From NCBI GenBank assembly GCA_023251095.1, contig JAHEZL010000016.1, positions 46,605 through 110,604 on the forward strand: a stretch of 64,000 nt of DNA, in the 5' to 3' direction. Below are positions 36,796 to 45,178 of this stretch, piece by piece. The notes below the pieces were generated by a model that had not been told where the DNA came from, searched no databases, and saw only the letters and a list, made by a program, of their open reading frames with translations. This stretch comes from Flavobacteriales bacterium (GTDB lineage: Bacteria > Bacteroidota > Bacteroidia > Flavobacteriales_C > GCA-002722245). A program made the translations under genes and the position numbers. The first letter of the stretch is position 1. Each line of letters starts with the position of its first letter.

Positions 36796-37743
36796 TTATT
36801 CCACTAAACCTCTTCCTTCCTTCTTTATTTTTCCTTCTCTTTTCAACGCAGGAACCAGCTTATCTAAAATACCGTTGATAAACACTTTACTTTTAGGTGT
36901 GCTGTAGTTTTTAGAAAGTTCAATGTATTCGTTCAAAGTAACTTTAACAGGAATAGACGGAAACTCTGTCAACTCACAAATGGCCATTTTCATTAAAATA
37001 AAATCCATGATGGCAATTCGATCCTCTTCCCAGTTTTTGGCCTGATTCACAATTAAATCTTGGTATTCTTTAGAATTTGCAATTGATTTTCTGAACAGGT
37101 TTTTTACGAAATCCAAATCATCTTCCTCATCCTTAAACAAGCCCGGTAAAGCTCTGTTCGGGGAATCGGTTGGCATTATTTCCTTGATGTATTTTAAAAC
37201 ATAGCCATTGATGAAATACCAGTCGTCGGACCAGTGAATATTTAATTCCTCAAAGCGATGCAAGATTAAATCCTCATCGGCAATGTAGCTTTTGTAAAAC
37301 TTGATTACGATTTCCCTGTCCTCTTCAAAAGTAGATTCGGCGGTATTCATGTATTCTGTATAGGCTTCCGACGCTTTGAAATTGGTGTAGATTTTTTTCA
37401 TTAAATCGGCGTATTCCGACCATTCCACACCATGTGTTGCCAAAGCTTTTTTGATGGATTCATTTTTTTCAATGTAAACCAGAAGCTTGTTTTGAATAAA
37501 CTTTAAGTTGGGAGCAAGATCTTCTTTAGTGGGGAGTCTTTTGGATTTGGCTTCTTCCAGTGTTTTCTCTGCAAAGTGACGAATCTCTAATAGAGTAGAA
37601 AGAAAGTAAACGAATAACTCTTCGGTTTTATAAACGCTTTTGAGCAATTCTTTTTCGTAAGCAGTAATGCTTTCATTGTCTAATTGACTAAAGGCATAAA
37701 TAGCCTGCATTACCTTTATTCTCAGATGTCGTCTGCTCAGCAT
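36796..37743 (-). CDS. nusB: NusB transcription antitermination factor, long form
   Basis: 315 aa, about twice the E. coli length. The N-terminus (MLSRRHLRIKVMQAIYAF) and the C-terminal 100 residues (MKMAICELTEFPSIPVKVTL, YIELSKNYSTPKSKVFINGI) match NusB. The middle 150 residues are an all-helical insertion typical of Bacteroidota NusB proteins. NusB with NusE binds boxA RNA and keeps RNA polymerase processive on rRNA operons. It heads the yajC/DUF1573 group, 32 nt upstream of the DUF1573 gene. Confidence 0.94.
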   Translation of the reverse strand: MLSRRHLRIKVMQAIYAFSQLDNESITAYEKELLKSVYKTEELFVYFLSTLLEIRHFAEKTLEEAKSKRLPTKEDLAPNLKFIQNKLLVYIEKNESIKKALATHGVEWSEYADLMKKIYTNFKASEAYTEYMNTAESTFEEDREIVIKFYKSYIADEDLILHRFEELNIHWSDDWYFINGYVLKYIKEIMPTDSPNRALPGLFKDEEDDLDFVKNLFRKSIANSKEYQDLIVNQAKNWEEDRIAIMDFILMKMAICELTEFPSIPVKVTLNEYIELSKNYSTPKSKVFINGILDKLVPALKREGKIKKEGRGLVE

Positions 37744-37816
37744 AGTAAAGACCGTTATGTTAAAATTTAAAAGCGCAAATTGTTTTTATCCGCAGCAAAT
37801 ATATAAAAACAAATCC

Positions 37817-38809
37817 CTATTCAACAACTAACTTTTGGGAGTGGCTTTTACCTGCCGAAGAATAACGCAGAAGATAAACGCCGGAACTTAGATTTTCAAG
37901 ATTCAGCTGACAAGAATCTGAACTGATCTCCTGAGTTAAAACTAGGGAAGAATAAATATCAAAAAGTTCCAGTTTTCCTGTACTTGCCTTTAACTGAACA
38001 GTTATATTATCTCCGGCAGGATTGGGGAAAACACTAAAGTTCTGCGGTTCATTTACAGGTACAATGGCTGTGGAACTAATGCTATCCAGCAATTCCAAAG
38101 TGCCGAAAACACTTGCGTTTTTATACGCCACATTTTTATCCACACCAGCCACTACTTCCGATCCTATAAAACTTTGTCGGGTGGTACCGCCGTCGTTATC
38201 GCAATACGCCATGGCAAAGCCCATTATTTTTCCGGCGAATAATGTCGCTTTTGGATTGTTTAATGCCCCGTAAACAAAGGCATCCGTGTACACATCAAAA
38301 GCTGCTTCCCATGTATATATTTTTCCGTTGGCTGTTCGCTGAACCGTTAAATTGGAATTGTATAGATGCGGAGATCCATCGGTTCCAACATCCACAGCAT
38401 CCAAACTTTTTGAAATGTGATATCCGAAAGCGTTGTAATTGGTTTCATGTGCACCACCCGATTTGTCTTCATCAATAAAAACTTCCCAGGTGTCATCTTC
38501 CCAATAACTGGAGAGCGGATTGCTGTAATGATCACTCAGACTGTCATCGGTTACTTGCGCAAGAACATAGAGTTTGTTACTGTCCCAGCTTACTTTAAAG
38601 TACTCGGTAAAATCGTCGGCATTGGGCTGCACGCCCAGCCACAACTGATCCACCATGTGCCAGTTGCTTTTGCTCCAGATGGAATCATTGCCCAAACCAT
38701 CAATTACGGGAGGAGTGAGCGCTTTGGGCGCCTGATAATAATTTTGAGAAAAAGAGGAAAATGCAGAGAGTATGAAAAGGAAAAAAGGGATTTTCTTACA
38801 AGATACCAT
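37817..38809 (-). CDS. CBM9-like carbohydrate-binding protein with T9SS tail
   Basis: 330 aa. Signal peptide about 1–21 (ending SSFSQN). Residues about 24–240 resemble a family 9 carbohydrate-binding/DOMON-type domain: KALTPPVIDGLGNDSIWSKS, a central VSWDSNKLYVLAQVTDDSL and WEVFIDEDKSGG. The last 80 residues are a T9SS sorting domain (SVFPNPAGDN, LELFDIYSSL, SGVYLLRYS, KLVVE end). No hydrolase module is attached, so it probably acts as a surface-bound or secreted glycan-binding protein. It is monocistronic and divergent from the ABC exporter gene. Confidence 0.85.
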   Translation of the reverse strand: MVSCKKIPFFLFILSAFSSFSQNYYQAPKALTPPVIDGLGNDSIWSKSNWHMVDQLWLGVQPNADDFTEYFKVSWDSNKLYVLAQVTDDSLSDHYSNPLSSYWEDDTWEVFIDEDKSGGAHETNYNAFGYHISKSLDAVDVGTDGSPHLYNSNLTVQRTANGKIYTWEAAFDVYTDAFVYGALNNPKATLFAGKIMGFAMAYCDNDGGTTRQSFIGSEVVAGVDKNVAYKNASVFGTLELLDSISSTAIVPVNEPQNFSVFPNPAGDNITVQLKASTGKLELFDIYSSLVLTQEISSDSCQLNLENLSSGVYLLRYSSAGKSHSQKLVVE

Positions 38810-38910
38810 GACACAAGTTGCTTAAATAAATTATCCCCTTGAAGTAAACCTACGCGATTCTTTTTAAATCGCAAAAACAAAATGATTAATTCAATACCTT
38901 TGGCCCAGCA

Positions 38911-40731
38911 ATGAAAAGCCTTTTTTATCTCAATAAATTTATCTTGAAATACAAATTCAAGATGTTTTGGGGAGTAGTGTTTATAGCACTTTCCAACTGG
39001 CTGAGTATTTTTCCTGCACAAATTTTCCGCAACGTGATTGATGTGGTGATGGAATCGGTGGATCTGCTGAACAACTTTAAAAACACAAAGTTTGACGAAG
39101 CCATCAAGGATTTGTTTATCACTTCGGCCCTGTGGTTTGGTGTGGGACTCTTCATCTTCGCCATTGCCCGCGGGGTTTTTGTGTTTTTCATGCGCCAAAC
39201 CATCATTATGGTGTCGCGCTACATTGAATACGATTTGAAAAATGAAATTTACAATCAGTACCAAAAACTGGATGTATCGTTTTATAAAAACAACAACACC
39301 GGCGACATCATGAACCGCATCAGCGAAGATGTGACAAATGTGAGGATGTACCTCGGTCCGGCGATTATGTACACCATCAACCTCATCATTTTATTTATCC
39401 TCGTGATTTTCACGATGGTGAACATCAATTTTGAATTATCGATGTATGTGCTCTTTCCCTTACCGCTGCTCTCTGTTTTAATTTATTTTGTGAGCCGAAG
39501 GATGACCCGATTGAGTGGAGATGTACAAAGTCAGCTCTCCACCATTTACAACAAAACTCAGGAAACCTTCTCGGGAGTAAGAGTGGTGAAAGCTTACACC
39601 AAAGAAAAACAAACCGTTGAGCAGTTCAATGCCGAAGCCGATTTATACAAAGACAAAGCACTGAAACTGGCTCTGGCCGATTCGATGTTCAGTCCGCTCA
39701 TATTTTTATTGCCTGTTTTAAGCACAGTGATCACCGTATTTGTAGGCGGTATGGAAGTAATCAACGGAACCATCTCTTACGGAAATATTGCCGAATTTGT
39801 AATTTACATCAACTTGCTCACGTGGCCCGTAGCCTCTTTAGGATGGGTGACTTCACTCACGCAAAAAGCCATTGCATCACAACGCCGCATCAACCAGTTT
39901 TTACATACCGAATCAAAAATCGTCAATCCCAACAATGATCCATTTTCTATTAAAGGAGAAGTGGAATTCAGAAACGTGAGTTTTACTTATCCTGAATCTG
40001 GAATCAAGGCTTTGGTGAATTTATCTTTTAAAATTTCTTTGCAATCTTCATTGGCTGTTATTGGCAAAACCGGCTCGGGAAAATCCACCATTGCCATGCT
40101 CATCAACCGCATGTATGATCCCGATTCGGGAGATATATTTATTGACGGTGTGAACATCAAAAACATCAATTTGAATGAACTGCGCAAACAAACCGGTATG
40201 GTGCCGCAGGAAGTATTTTTATTCAGCGACAGCATTGAAGGAAATATTGCTTTTGGTTCTTTTTCGGGCGGAGAATTAAGTGATTCAGAAAGAGCATTGG
40301 TGATAGAAGCCGCAAAAAAAGCAGCTATTCACGATAACATCTGCACTTTTCCCAATCAGTACAAAACCATAGTTGGGGAAAGAGGAATTACTTTAAGTGG
40401 CGGACAAAAACAAAGACTTTCCATCGCCAGAGCCTTATTGAAAAACCCTAAAATACTGGTGTTGGATGATTGTTTAAGTGCTGTAGACACGGAAACAGAA
40501 GAAGCTATTCTCAACAGTTTAAAAAGTGAAACACAGGGAAAAAGCGCTTTGATTATCAGTCACAGAGTATCTTCCATCAAAAACTGCAACAACATTATTG
40601 TACTCGATCATGGCGCCATTGCCGAGCAAGGTCATCACGAGCAATTGATGGCCAATAAGGGATTGTACTATGAACTCTACCAAAAACAACTTAGAGAAGA
40701 AAACAAAGGCATGAATAATTTGTCTAAATGA
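38911..40731 (+). CDS. ABC exporter, fused permease and ATPase
   Basis: 606 aa. Six membrane helices in the first 330 residues, then a nucleotide-binding domain with Walker A GKTGSGKST (385–393), Q-loop VPQEVFLFS, signature LSGGQ (495–499), Walker B LVLDDCLSAVD (516–526) and H-loop ISHRVSS. The catalytic Glu after Walker B is Asp520, as in the degenerate half of heterodimeric exporters; no partner gene adjoins it. Family members export lipids or drugs from the inner membrane. TACCTTTG lies at 38895–38902, very close to the start, so a leaderless or alternative promoter is possible. Confidence 0.92.
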   Translation: MKSLFYLNKFILKYKFKMFWGVVFIALSNWLSIFPAQIFRNVIDVVMESVDLLNNFKNTKFDEAIKDLFITSALWFGVGLFIFAIARGVFVFFMRQTIIMVSRYIEYDLKNEIYNQYQKLDVSFYKNNNTGDIMNRISEDVTNVRMYLGPAIMYTINLIILFILVIFTMVNINFELSMYVLFPLPLLSVLIYFVSRRMTRLSGDVQSQLSTIYNKTQETFSGVRVVKAYTKEKQTVEQFNAEADLYKDKALKLALADSMFSPLIFLLPVLSTVITVFVGGMEVINGTISYGNIAEFVIYINLLTWPVASLGWVTSLTQKAIASQRRINQFLHTESKIVNPNNDPFSIKGEVEFRNVSFTYPESGIKALVNLSFKISLQSSLAVIGKTGSGKSTIAMLINRMYDPDSGDIFIDGVNIKNINLNELRKQTGMVPQEVFLFSDSIEGNIAFGSFSGGELSDSERALVIEAAKKAAIHDNICTFPNQYKTIVGERGITLSGGQKQRLSIARALLKNPKILVLDDCLSAVDTETEEAILNSLKSETQGKSALIISHRVSSIKNCNNIIVLDHGAIAEQGHHEQLMANKGLYYELYQKQLREENKGMNNLSK

Positions 40732-40808
40732 AAAAAATGTTTTTAATTTAGTTTATTAATCATTAATTTGGTTGGGAAACGAAAGTTTAATTTAAAAACT
40801 AGTGTGAA

Positions 40809-41183
40809 ATGGAAAACAAATCAGGTGAAAGAATGGAAGACAGAGAGGAAATTTTCTCAAAGTCGGTAAGAGCAGGGAAAAGAACTTACTTTTTTGATGT
40901 GAAAGCAACAAAAGGTAACGACTACTACCTTACAGTTACCGAAAGCAAAAAGAAATTTAGTGAAGATGGAAAATTCTTCTTTGAAAAACACAAGTTATTC
41001 CTTTACAAAGAAGACTTTGAAAAATTCGCTGCAGGTTTGAAAGAAGCAGTTGATTTCATTCAGGCTGAAAAAGGAGTTTACGAAGCTCCTGTAGAAAACA
41101 ACTACAAAGAAGAACTGGAAGGCGTATTGAACGAAGGTTCTGAATATTCGGAAGTAAGTTTTGACGATTTAGGTTCAAAATAA
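40809..41183 (+). CDS. DUF3276 / PUR-like nucleic acid-binding protein
   Basis: 124 aa. The pattern of short beta strands and basic/aromatic residues (KRTYFFDVKATKGNDYYLTV, then FFFEKHKLFLYKEDFEKFAAGL) matches the single PUR domain proteins of Bacteroidota and Borrelia, which bind single-stranded DNA or RNA as dimers. An acidic C-terminal tail (about 95–124) follows. It is a short, probably abundant cytoplasmic protein. The gene has its own terminator (41203–41232) and lies 77 nt downstream of the ABC exporter. Confidence 0.9.
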   Translation: MENKSGERMEDREEIFSKSVRAGKRTYFFDVKATKGNDYYLTVTESKKKFSEDGKFFFEKHKLFLYKEDFEKFAAGLKEAVDFIQAEKGVYEAPVENNYKEELEGVLNEGSEYSEVSFDDLGSK

Positions 41184-41202
41184 TCAAGAAAATAAACAGA
41201 TG

Positions 41203-41232
41203 AAAAATCCCGGCCAAGTGTCGGGATTTTTT
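41203..41232 (+). terminator. Terminator between the PUR gene and cdaA
   Basis: A perfect 10-bp stem, AAAAATCCCG / CGGGATTTTT, with a 9-nt loop is followed by T residues. It ends 19 nt before the cdaA ATG, leaving little room for a separate cdaA promoter downstream of it. Confidence 0.88.
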
Positions 41233-41251
41233 GTTTTTCTTTGTAACACAA

Positions 41252-42031
41252 ATGACAACTCAACTCCTCTTCCTACAATTCCGCTTCATTGATGCCCTCG
41301 ACATCCTGCTCGTGGCCATTCTGTTTTATCAGTTGTACAAAATTGTAAAAGGAACAGCGGCCATCAATATTTTTATCGGAGTGCTGGCCATTTACCTTTT
41401 GTGGGAGCTGGTGGACGCCATGCAGATGAAGCAGCTCAGTAAAATCATCGGACAGTTCATCAACGTTGGAGTAATTGTTTTGGTAGTAGTATTTCAGCAG
41501 GAAATAAGAAAGTTTTTGATTTATCTGGGCACCAAAAGTTTTTCGGGAAGAACAGTATTGTTCAACCGACTCATGAAAACACCCGAAAGCGAAACAAAGG
41601 AAGTGCGCCCTATCATTCAGGCTGCATACAATTTAGCAAAAACCAAAACAGGTGCGCTGATTGTGCTGGCCAATCAAAGTGATTTAAGTTTTTACGAAAG
41701 TACAGGTGATAAAATCGACGCCGCTTTGAGTTCGCGCTTGATAGAAAACATCTTCTTTAAAAACTCTCCCCTGCACGACGGAGCGCTGATCATTGAAGGA
41801 AATATAATTAAAGCAGCCCGTTGTGTATTGCCTGTTACCGAACAGGATGACCTGCCTGCTCATTACGGAATGCGCCATCGCGCTGCCATAGGAATTACCG
41901 AATCTTCGGATTGTTTAGCCATTTCAGTTTCAGAAGAAACAGGAAAAATTTCTTTGGCCAAAGGCGGAAAGATTTTTTCTGATTTAAGCAGAGAAGATAT
42001 GGAGAAATTGATGGATGAGTTTTATAAGTAA
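41252..42031 (+). CDS. cdaA: Diadenylate cyclase CdaA
   Basis: 259 aa from ATG 41252; a TTG at 41231 lies inside the terminator and is unlikely. Three N-terminal membrane helices (about 13–30, 36–53 and 71–88) are followed by the DisA_N catalytic domain with DGA (176–178) and RHR (208–210), both needed to make cyclic di-AMP from two ATP. The segment FQQEIRKFL joins membrane and catalytic parts as in other CdaA enzymes. The neighbouring folP and cdaR genes seen in other phyla are absent; a YbbR protein is encoded at 34936–35916. Confidence 0.95.
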   Translation: MTTQLLFLQFRFIDALDILLVAILFYQLYKIVKGTAAINIFIGVLAIYLLWELVDAMQMKQLSKIIGQFINVGVIVLVVVFQQEIRKFLIYLGTKSFSGRTVLFNRLMKTPESETKEVRPIIQAAYNLAKTKTGALIVLANQSDLSFYESTGDKIDAALSSRLIENIFFKNSPLHDGALIIEGNIIKAARCVLPVTEQDDLPAHYGMRHRAAIGITESSDCLAISVSEETGKISLAKGGKIFSDLSREDMEKLMDEFYK

Positions 42032-42047
42032 GGAGCTGAAAATCATG

Positions 42048-42181
42048 CTCTACGTCATTGCGAAATTTTTGTACTCAAAAATGAAGCAACCTCATTACAA
42101 CTTTTTTTTGTTTTTATATTGATGAATAGTATGATGAGGTTGCTTCATTTTTGAGTACAAAAATTTCGCAATGACGTAGAG
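42048..42181. repeat. Long nested inverted repeat, family 1, copy B
   Basis: Two perfectly matching 48-nt arms (42048–42095 and 42134–42181) flank a 38-nt spacer. The arm is the same sequence as in copy A but lacks the outer CGTCATTG. It begins 16 nt after the cdaA stop, between convergent cdaA and pgm. Confidence 0.92.
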
Positions 42182-42238
42182 GGGGAACAAACGTATTACT
42201 AAAGGATGACGCGCCAAGTGAATGGCACCGAGAACTTG

Positions 42239-43879
42239 TTAAGATACCGCATCCGTCACTATCGTTTGCGCTTCTTTTTGAATCCAACGCAAATGACTTT
42301 CACCTTTAAAACTCTCGGCGTAAATTTTATAAATGTTTTCGGTGCCTGATGGTCGTGCGGCAAACCAACCATTTTCCGTGACTACTTTCAATCCGCCTAA
42401 ATCGGCATTGTTTCCGGGAGCTTTGGTGAGCATCGCCGTTATTTTCTCTCCGGCGAGTTCAGTAAATATGATTTGTTCGGGAGATAATTTTGCTAATTTT
42501 TCTTTTTGCTCGGGAGTAGCTGCAGCATCAATTCTATCGTAAATGGGTGCACCAAATTCTTTGGTCAATGCGAGATAATGTTCACCCGGATCTTTGCCGG
42601 TACGCGCAGTAATTTCTGCCGATAACAAAGCTGGGATCAATCCGTCTTTATCGGTAGTCCACACTCCCCCATCTTTTCGTAAAAAGGAAGCGCCTGCACT
42701 TTCTTCACCCACAAAACCAAGAGATCCGTCGGTCAAGCCATCTACAAACCATTTGAAACCCACAGGTACTTCATACACCTTGCGACCGATTTTAGCGGCC
42801 ACTCTATCAATCATATTTGAACTCACTAAGGTTTTACCGATGTTAGCCGATTGGCCCCATCCTGAGCGATTTTGAAAGAGGTAATTGATGCATACCGCCA
42901 AATAATGGTTGGGCTGCATGAGTCCGCTGCTTTTGGTCACAATGCCATGTCTGTCGTGATCGGTATCACAACCAAAAGAAATATCAAAGTTGTCTTTCAT
43001 GGCAATGAGCCCCTGCATCGCATAAGAAGAGGAAGGGTCCATACGGATTTTTCCATCCCAATCCAGCGTCATGAAACGAAAAGTGGGATCAACCACTTCA
43101 TTCACCACCGTAAGATTTAAACGGTAATTATCGGCAATAGCACCCCAGTAATCCACTCCTGCACCACCCATAGGATCAACACCCATGGCTATTTTTGAAT
43201 CGCGTAAAATATCAAAATCAATAACGTTTGCGAGATCATTTACATAATTGGCAATGTAATCGTAACGATGTGTAGTGGCTGCTTTCAATGCCCTTTCATA
43301 AGGAATGCGCAACACGCCTTTCAAATCGTTTTCTAAAAACTCATTGGCTTTTTTTTCAATCCACGAAGTAATATCGGAGCCTGCAGGTCCGCCATGCGGA
43401 GGATTGTATTTGAATCCGCCGTCATCGGGCGGGTTGTGTGAAGGCGTAATAACAATGCCATCGGCCAAGCCATCTTTGCGACCTTTGTTGTACATCAGTA
43501 TCGCTTGGGAAACCGCAGGAGTTGGCGTGTATTCATCATTTTTTGAAATCATGATTTGCATGCCGTTGGCAGCCATCACCTCTACCGTTGTTGCGAAAGC
43601 CGGTGTAGACAAGGCATGTGTATCAATGCCAATAAAAGTAGGACCTTCTATTTTTTCTTTTTGGCGATACAAACAAACCGCCTGACAAATGGCGAGAATA
43701 TGTTTTTCGTTGAAACTGTTTTTTAAGGAAGAACCTCTGTGGCCCGATGTACCGAAGGACACACGGTGTTCACGAATAGAAGGATCGGGAACATTGGAAT
43801 AATAAGCACTGATCAGTCGGGGAATGTTCGCCAGTTTATCAAGTGCCGGAAGTTGGCCTGCATTGGGATGGATACTCAT
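42239..43879 (-). CDS. pgm: Phosphoglucomutase, alpha-D-glucose-phosphate specific
   Basis: 546 aa, the normal length for the Pgm type. The phosphoserine loop is TPSHNPPDDGG with Ser147, the Mg site is CDTDHDRHG (about 304–312), the sugar-binding loop GEESAGASF, and the phosphate-binding loop RPSGTENIYKIY near the C-terminus. It interconverts glucose-1-phosphate and glucose-6-phosphate. It lies 260 bp downstream of, and on the same strand as, the glycogen cluster, with nested repeat copy C between them. Its product, glucose-1-phosphate, is the substrate of the next gene's nucleotidyltransferase family. Confidence 0.95.
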   Translation of the reverse strand: MSIHPNAGQLPALDKLANIPRLISAYYSNVPDPSIREHRVSFGTSGHRGSSLKNSFNEKHILAICQAVCLYRQKEKIEGPTFIGIDTHALSTPAFATTVEVMAANGMQIMISKNDEYTPTPAVSQAILMYNKGRKDGLADGIVITPSHNPPDDGGFKYNPPHGGPAGSDITSWIEKKANEFLENDLKGVLRIPYERALKAATTHRYDYIANYVNDLANVIDFDILRDSKIAMGVDPMGGAGVDYWGAIADNYRLNLTVVNEVVDPTFRFMTLDWDGKIRMDPSSSYAMQGLIAMKDNFDISFGCDTDHDRHGIVTKSSGLMQPNHYLAVCINYLFQNRSGWGQSANIGKTLVSSNMIDRVAAKIGRKVYEVPVGFKWFVDGLTDGSLGFVGEESAGASFLRKDGGVWTTDKDGLIPALLSAEITARTGKDPGEHYLALTKEFGAPIYDRIDAAATPEQKEKLAKLSPEQIIFTELAGEKITAMLTKAPGNNADLGGLKVVTENGWFAARPSGTENIYKIYAESFKGESHLRWIQKEAQTIVTDAVS

Positions 43880-43940
43880 TTTATTTCTATTTTATAATAG
43901 ATGCTTCATTACGATAAATGCAAGATAAAGTTATGAGGAT

Positions 43941-44125
43941 CGTCATTGCCCTCTACGTCATTGCGAAATTTTTGTACTCAAAAATGAAGCAAACTCATTA
44001 TACTCTTTTTAATTTCAAATTACTTAACCTATATGAGTTTGCTTCATTTTTGAGTGCAAAAATTTCGCAATGACGTAGAGAGCAATCACGAACTGGGGGG
44101 AATGACGTAGAAAGCAATGACGAGG
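43941..44125. repeat. Long nested inverted repeat, family 1, copy C
   Basis: Arms of 58 nt (43941–43998 and 44033–44090) match at 55 of 58 positions around a 34-nt spacer, followed by an extra outer unit (GACGTAGAAAGCAATGACG, 44104–44122). Relative to copies A and B, the spacer-proximal end reads GCAAACTCAT / ATGAGTTTGC instead of GCAACCTCAT / ATGAGGTTGC, so both arms changed together and the pairing is kept. Confidence 0.92.
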
Positions 44126-44139
44126 CTAAAAAATCCGAC

Positions 44140-45153
44140 TTATATCTTCACCACACTAAAATCTCCCAAACTTGCTCCCTGAGAATTCCCTGAAAACTCA
44201 ACGTTATTTCCCAACATGGAATTGGAAAGTACTGCTTTTTTCACAATGGAATTAGACTGTACCATAGTATTCACTACAATTGAATTTTCTATACAGGTAT
44301 TGTCGCCGATAGAAGCGTAAGGACCAACTGTAGAGTTGACAATTTTTACGTTTTCACCAACAAAACAAGGCTGAACTATTTTTGAGTTAACGAGCTCCAC
44401 TCTCGGATTGGTAGCAGAACCATCGTTATAATACATTTCCAATATGCGTTTATTGGTAGCAACGGTAGCATCTTTGTTACCGCAATCCAACCATTCGGCA
44501 ACACGGGAAGTAAAAAGCTTAGCGCCTTTTTTCTTCATGTTTTCCAAAGCGGTAGTCAATTGAAATTCTCCTTTTTCACGGAGATTATTGTCAATGAGAT
44601 ATTGCATTTCATCTCTGAGGAAAGCACCGTCTCTGAAATAATAAATACCAATGATGGCAAGGTCGGAAACAAAGGTTGGAGATTTCTCCACGAAATCGGT
44701 AATGCAACCTTCTTCATTTAATTTCACCACACCGAACTGACGCGGATCTTCCACTTTTTGAACCCAGATGATACCATCTTTTGCAGTATCTATTTTAATA
44801 CTGGTATCGGGAATGAAAAGCGTATCGGCAAAAACGATTAATAATTTTTCATTTAAAGATTCCTTTGCACACAACAATGCGTGAGCAATTCCATGTGCTT
44901 CTTCCTGATAATATATTTTACCAACAGCGCCGAGTTTTTTAGCCACATCCAACAAACCTTTCTCAGCCACTTCACCGAAGTGACCAACAATGAAAGCGAT
45001 TTCAGTGATTTTTTCCGGACTCATTTTCGCCAGGTCTTCAGCAATGCGCTGAACCATCGGTTTACCTGCCACAGGAATCAAAGGCTTTGGAGTTGTAAGG
45101 GTATGCGGACGCATGCGCTTTCCCATACCTGCCATTGGAATAATAATCTTCAT
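44140..45153 (-). CDS. Sugar-1-phosphate nucleotidyltransferase
   Basis: 337 aa. The N-terminal Rossmann-like domain starts MKIIIPMAGMGKRMRPHT with the PKPLIPVAGKPM segment, which bind the nucleotide and sugar phosphate; an Asp in IVFADTLF is the likely metal ligand. A left-handed beta-helix follows (about 245–337), with hexapeptide-like runs such as NTCIENSIVVNTMVQSNSIV. By family it could make ADP-, UDP- or dTDP-glucose. Its place downstream of three glycogen enzymes favours supply of the glucosyl donor, but the nucleotide specificity is not readable from the sequence. It lies 25 nt after the GH57 gene. Confidence 0.88.
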   Translation of the reverse strand: MKIIIPMAGMGKRMRPHTLTTPKPLIPVAGKPMVQRIAEDLAKMSPEKITEIAFIVGHFGEVAEKGLLDVAKKLGAVGKIYYQEEAHGIAHALLCAKESLNEKLLIVFADTLFIPDTSIKIDTAKDGIIWVQKVEDPRQFGVVKLNEEGCITDFVEKSPTFVSDLAIIGIYYFRDGAFLRDEMQYLIDNNLREKGEFQLTTALENMKKKGAKLFTSRVAEWLDCGNKDATVATNKRILEMYYNDGSATNPRVELVNSKIVQPCFVGENVKIVNSTVGPYASIGDNTCIENSIVVNTMVQSNSIVKKAVLSNSMLGNNVEFSGNSQGASLGDFSVVKI

Positions 45154-45178
45154 CTTGCTCTTTACTAAAAGTTAGTTA

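Noticed and set aside
38704..39264. 186-residue minus-strand frame across the start of the ABC exporter
   Set aside because: It overlaps two well-supported genes on both sides and has no family features; the exporter's own start is clear.
32623..44125. CRISPR array suggested by repeated sequence
   Set aside because: The repeats are inverted pairs at separate intergenic sites, with no direct repeat/spacer series and no cas genes.
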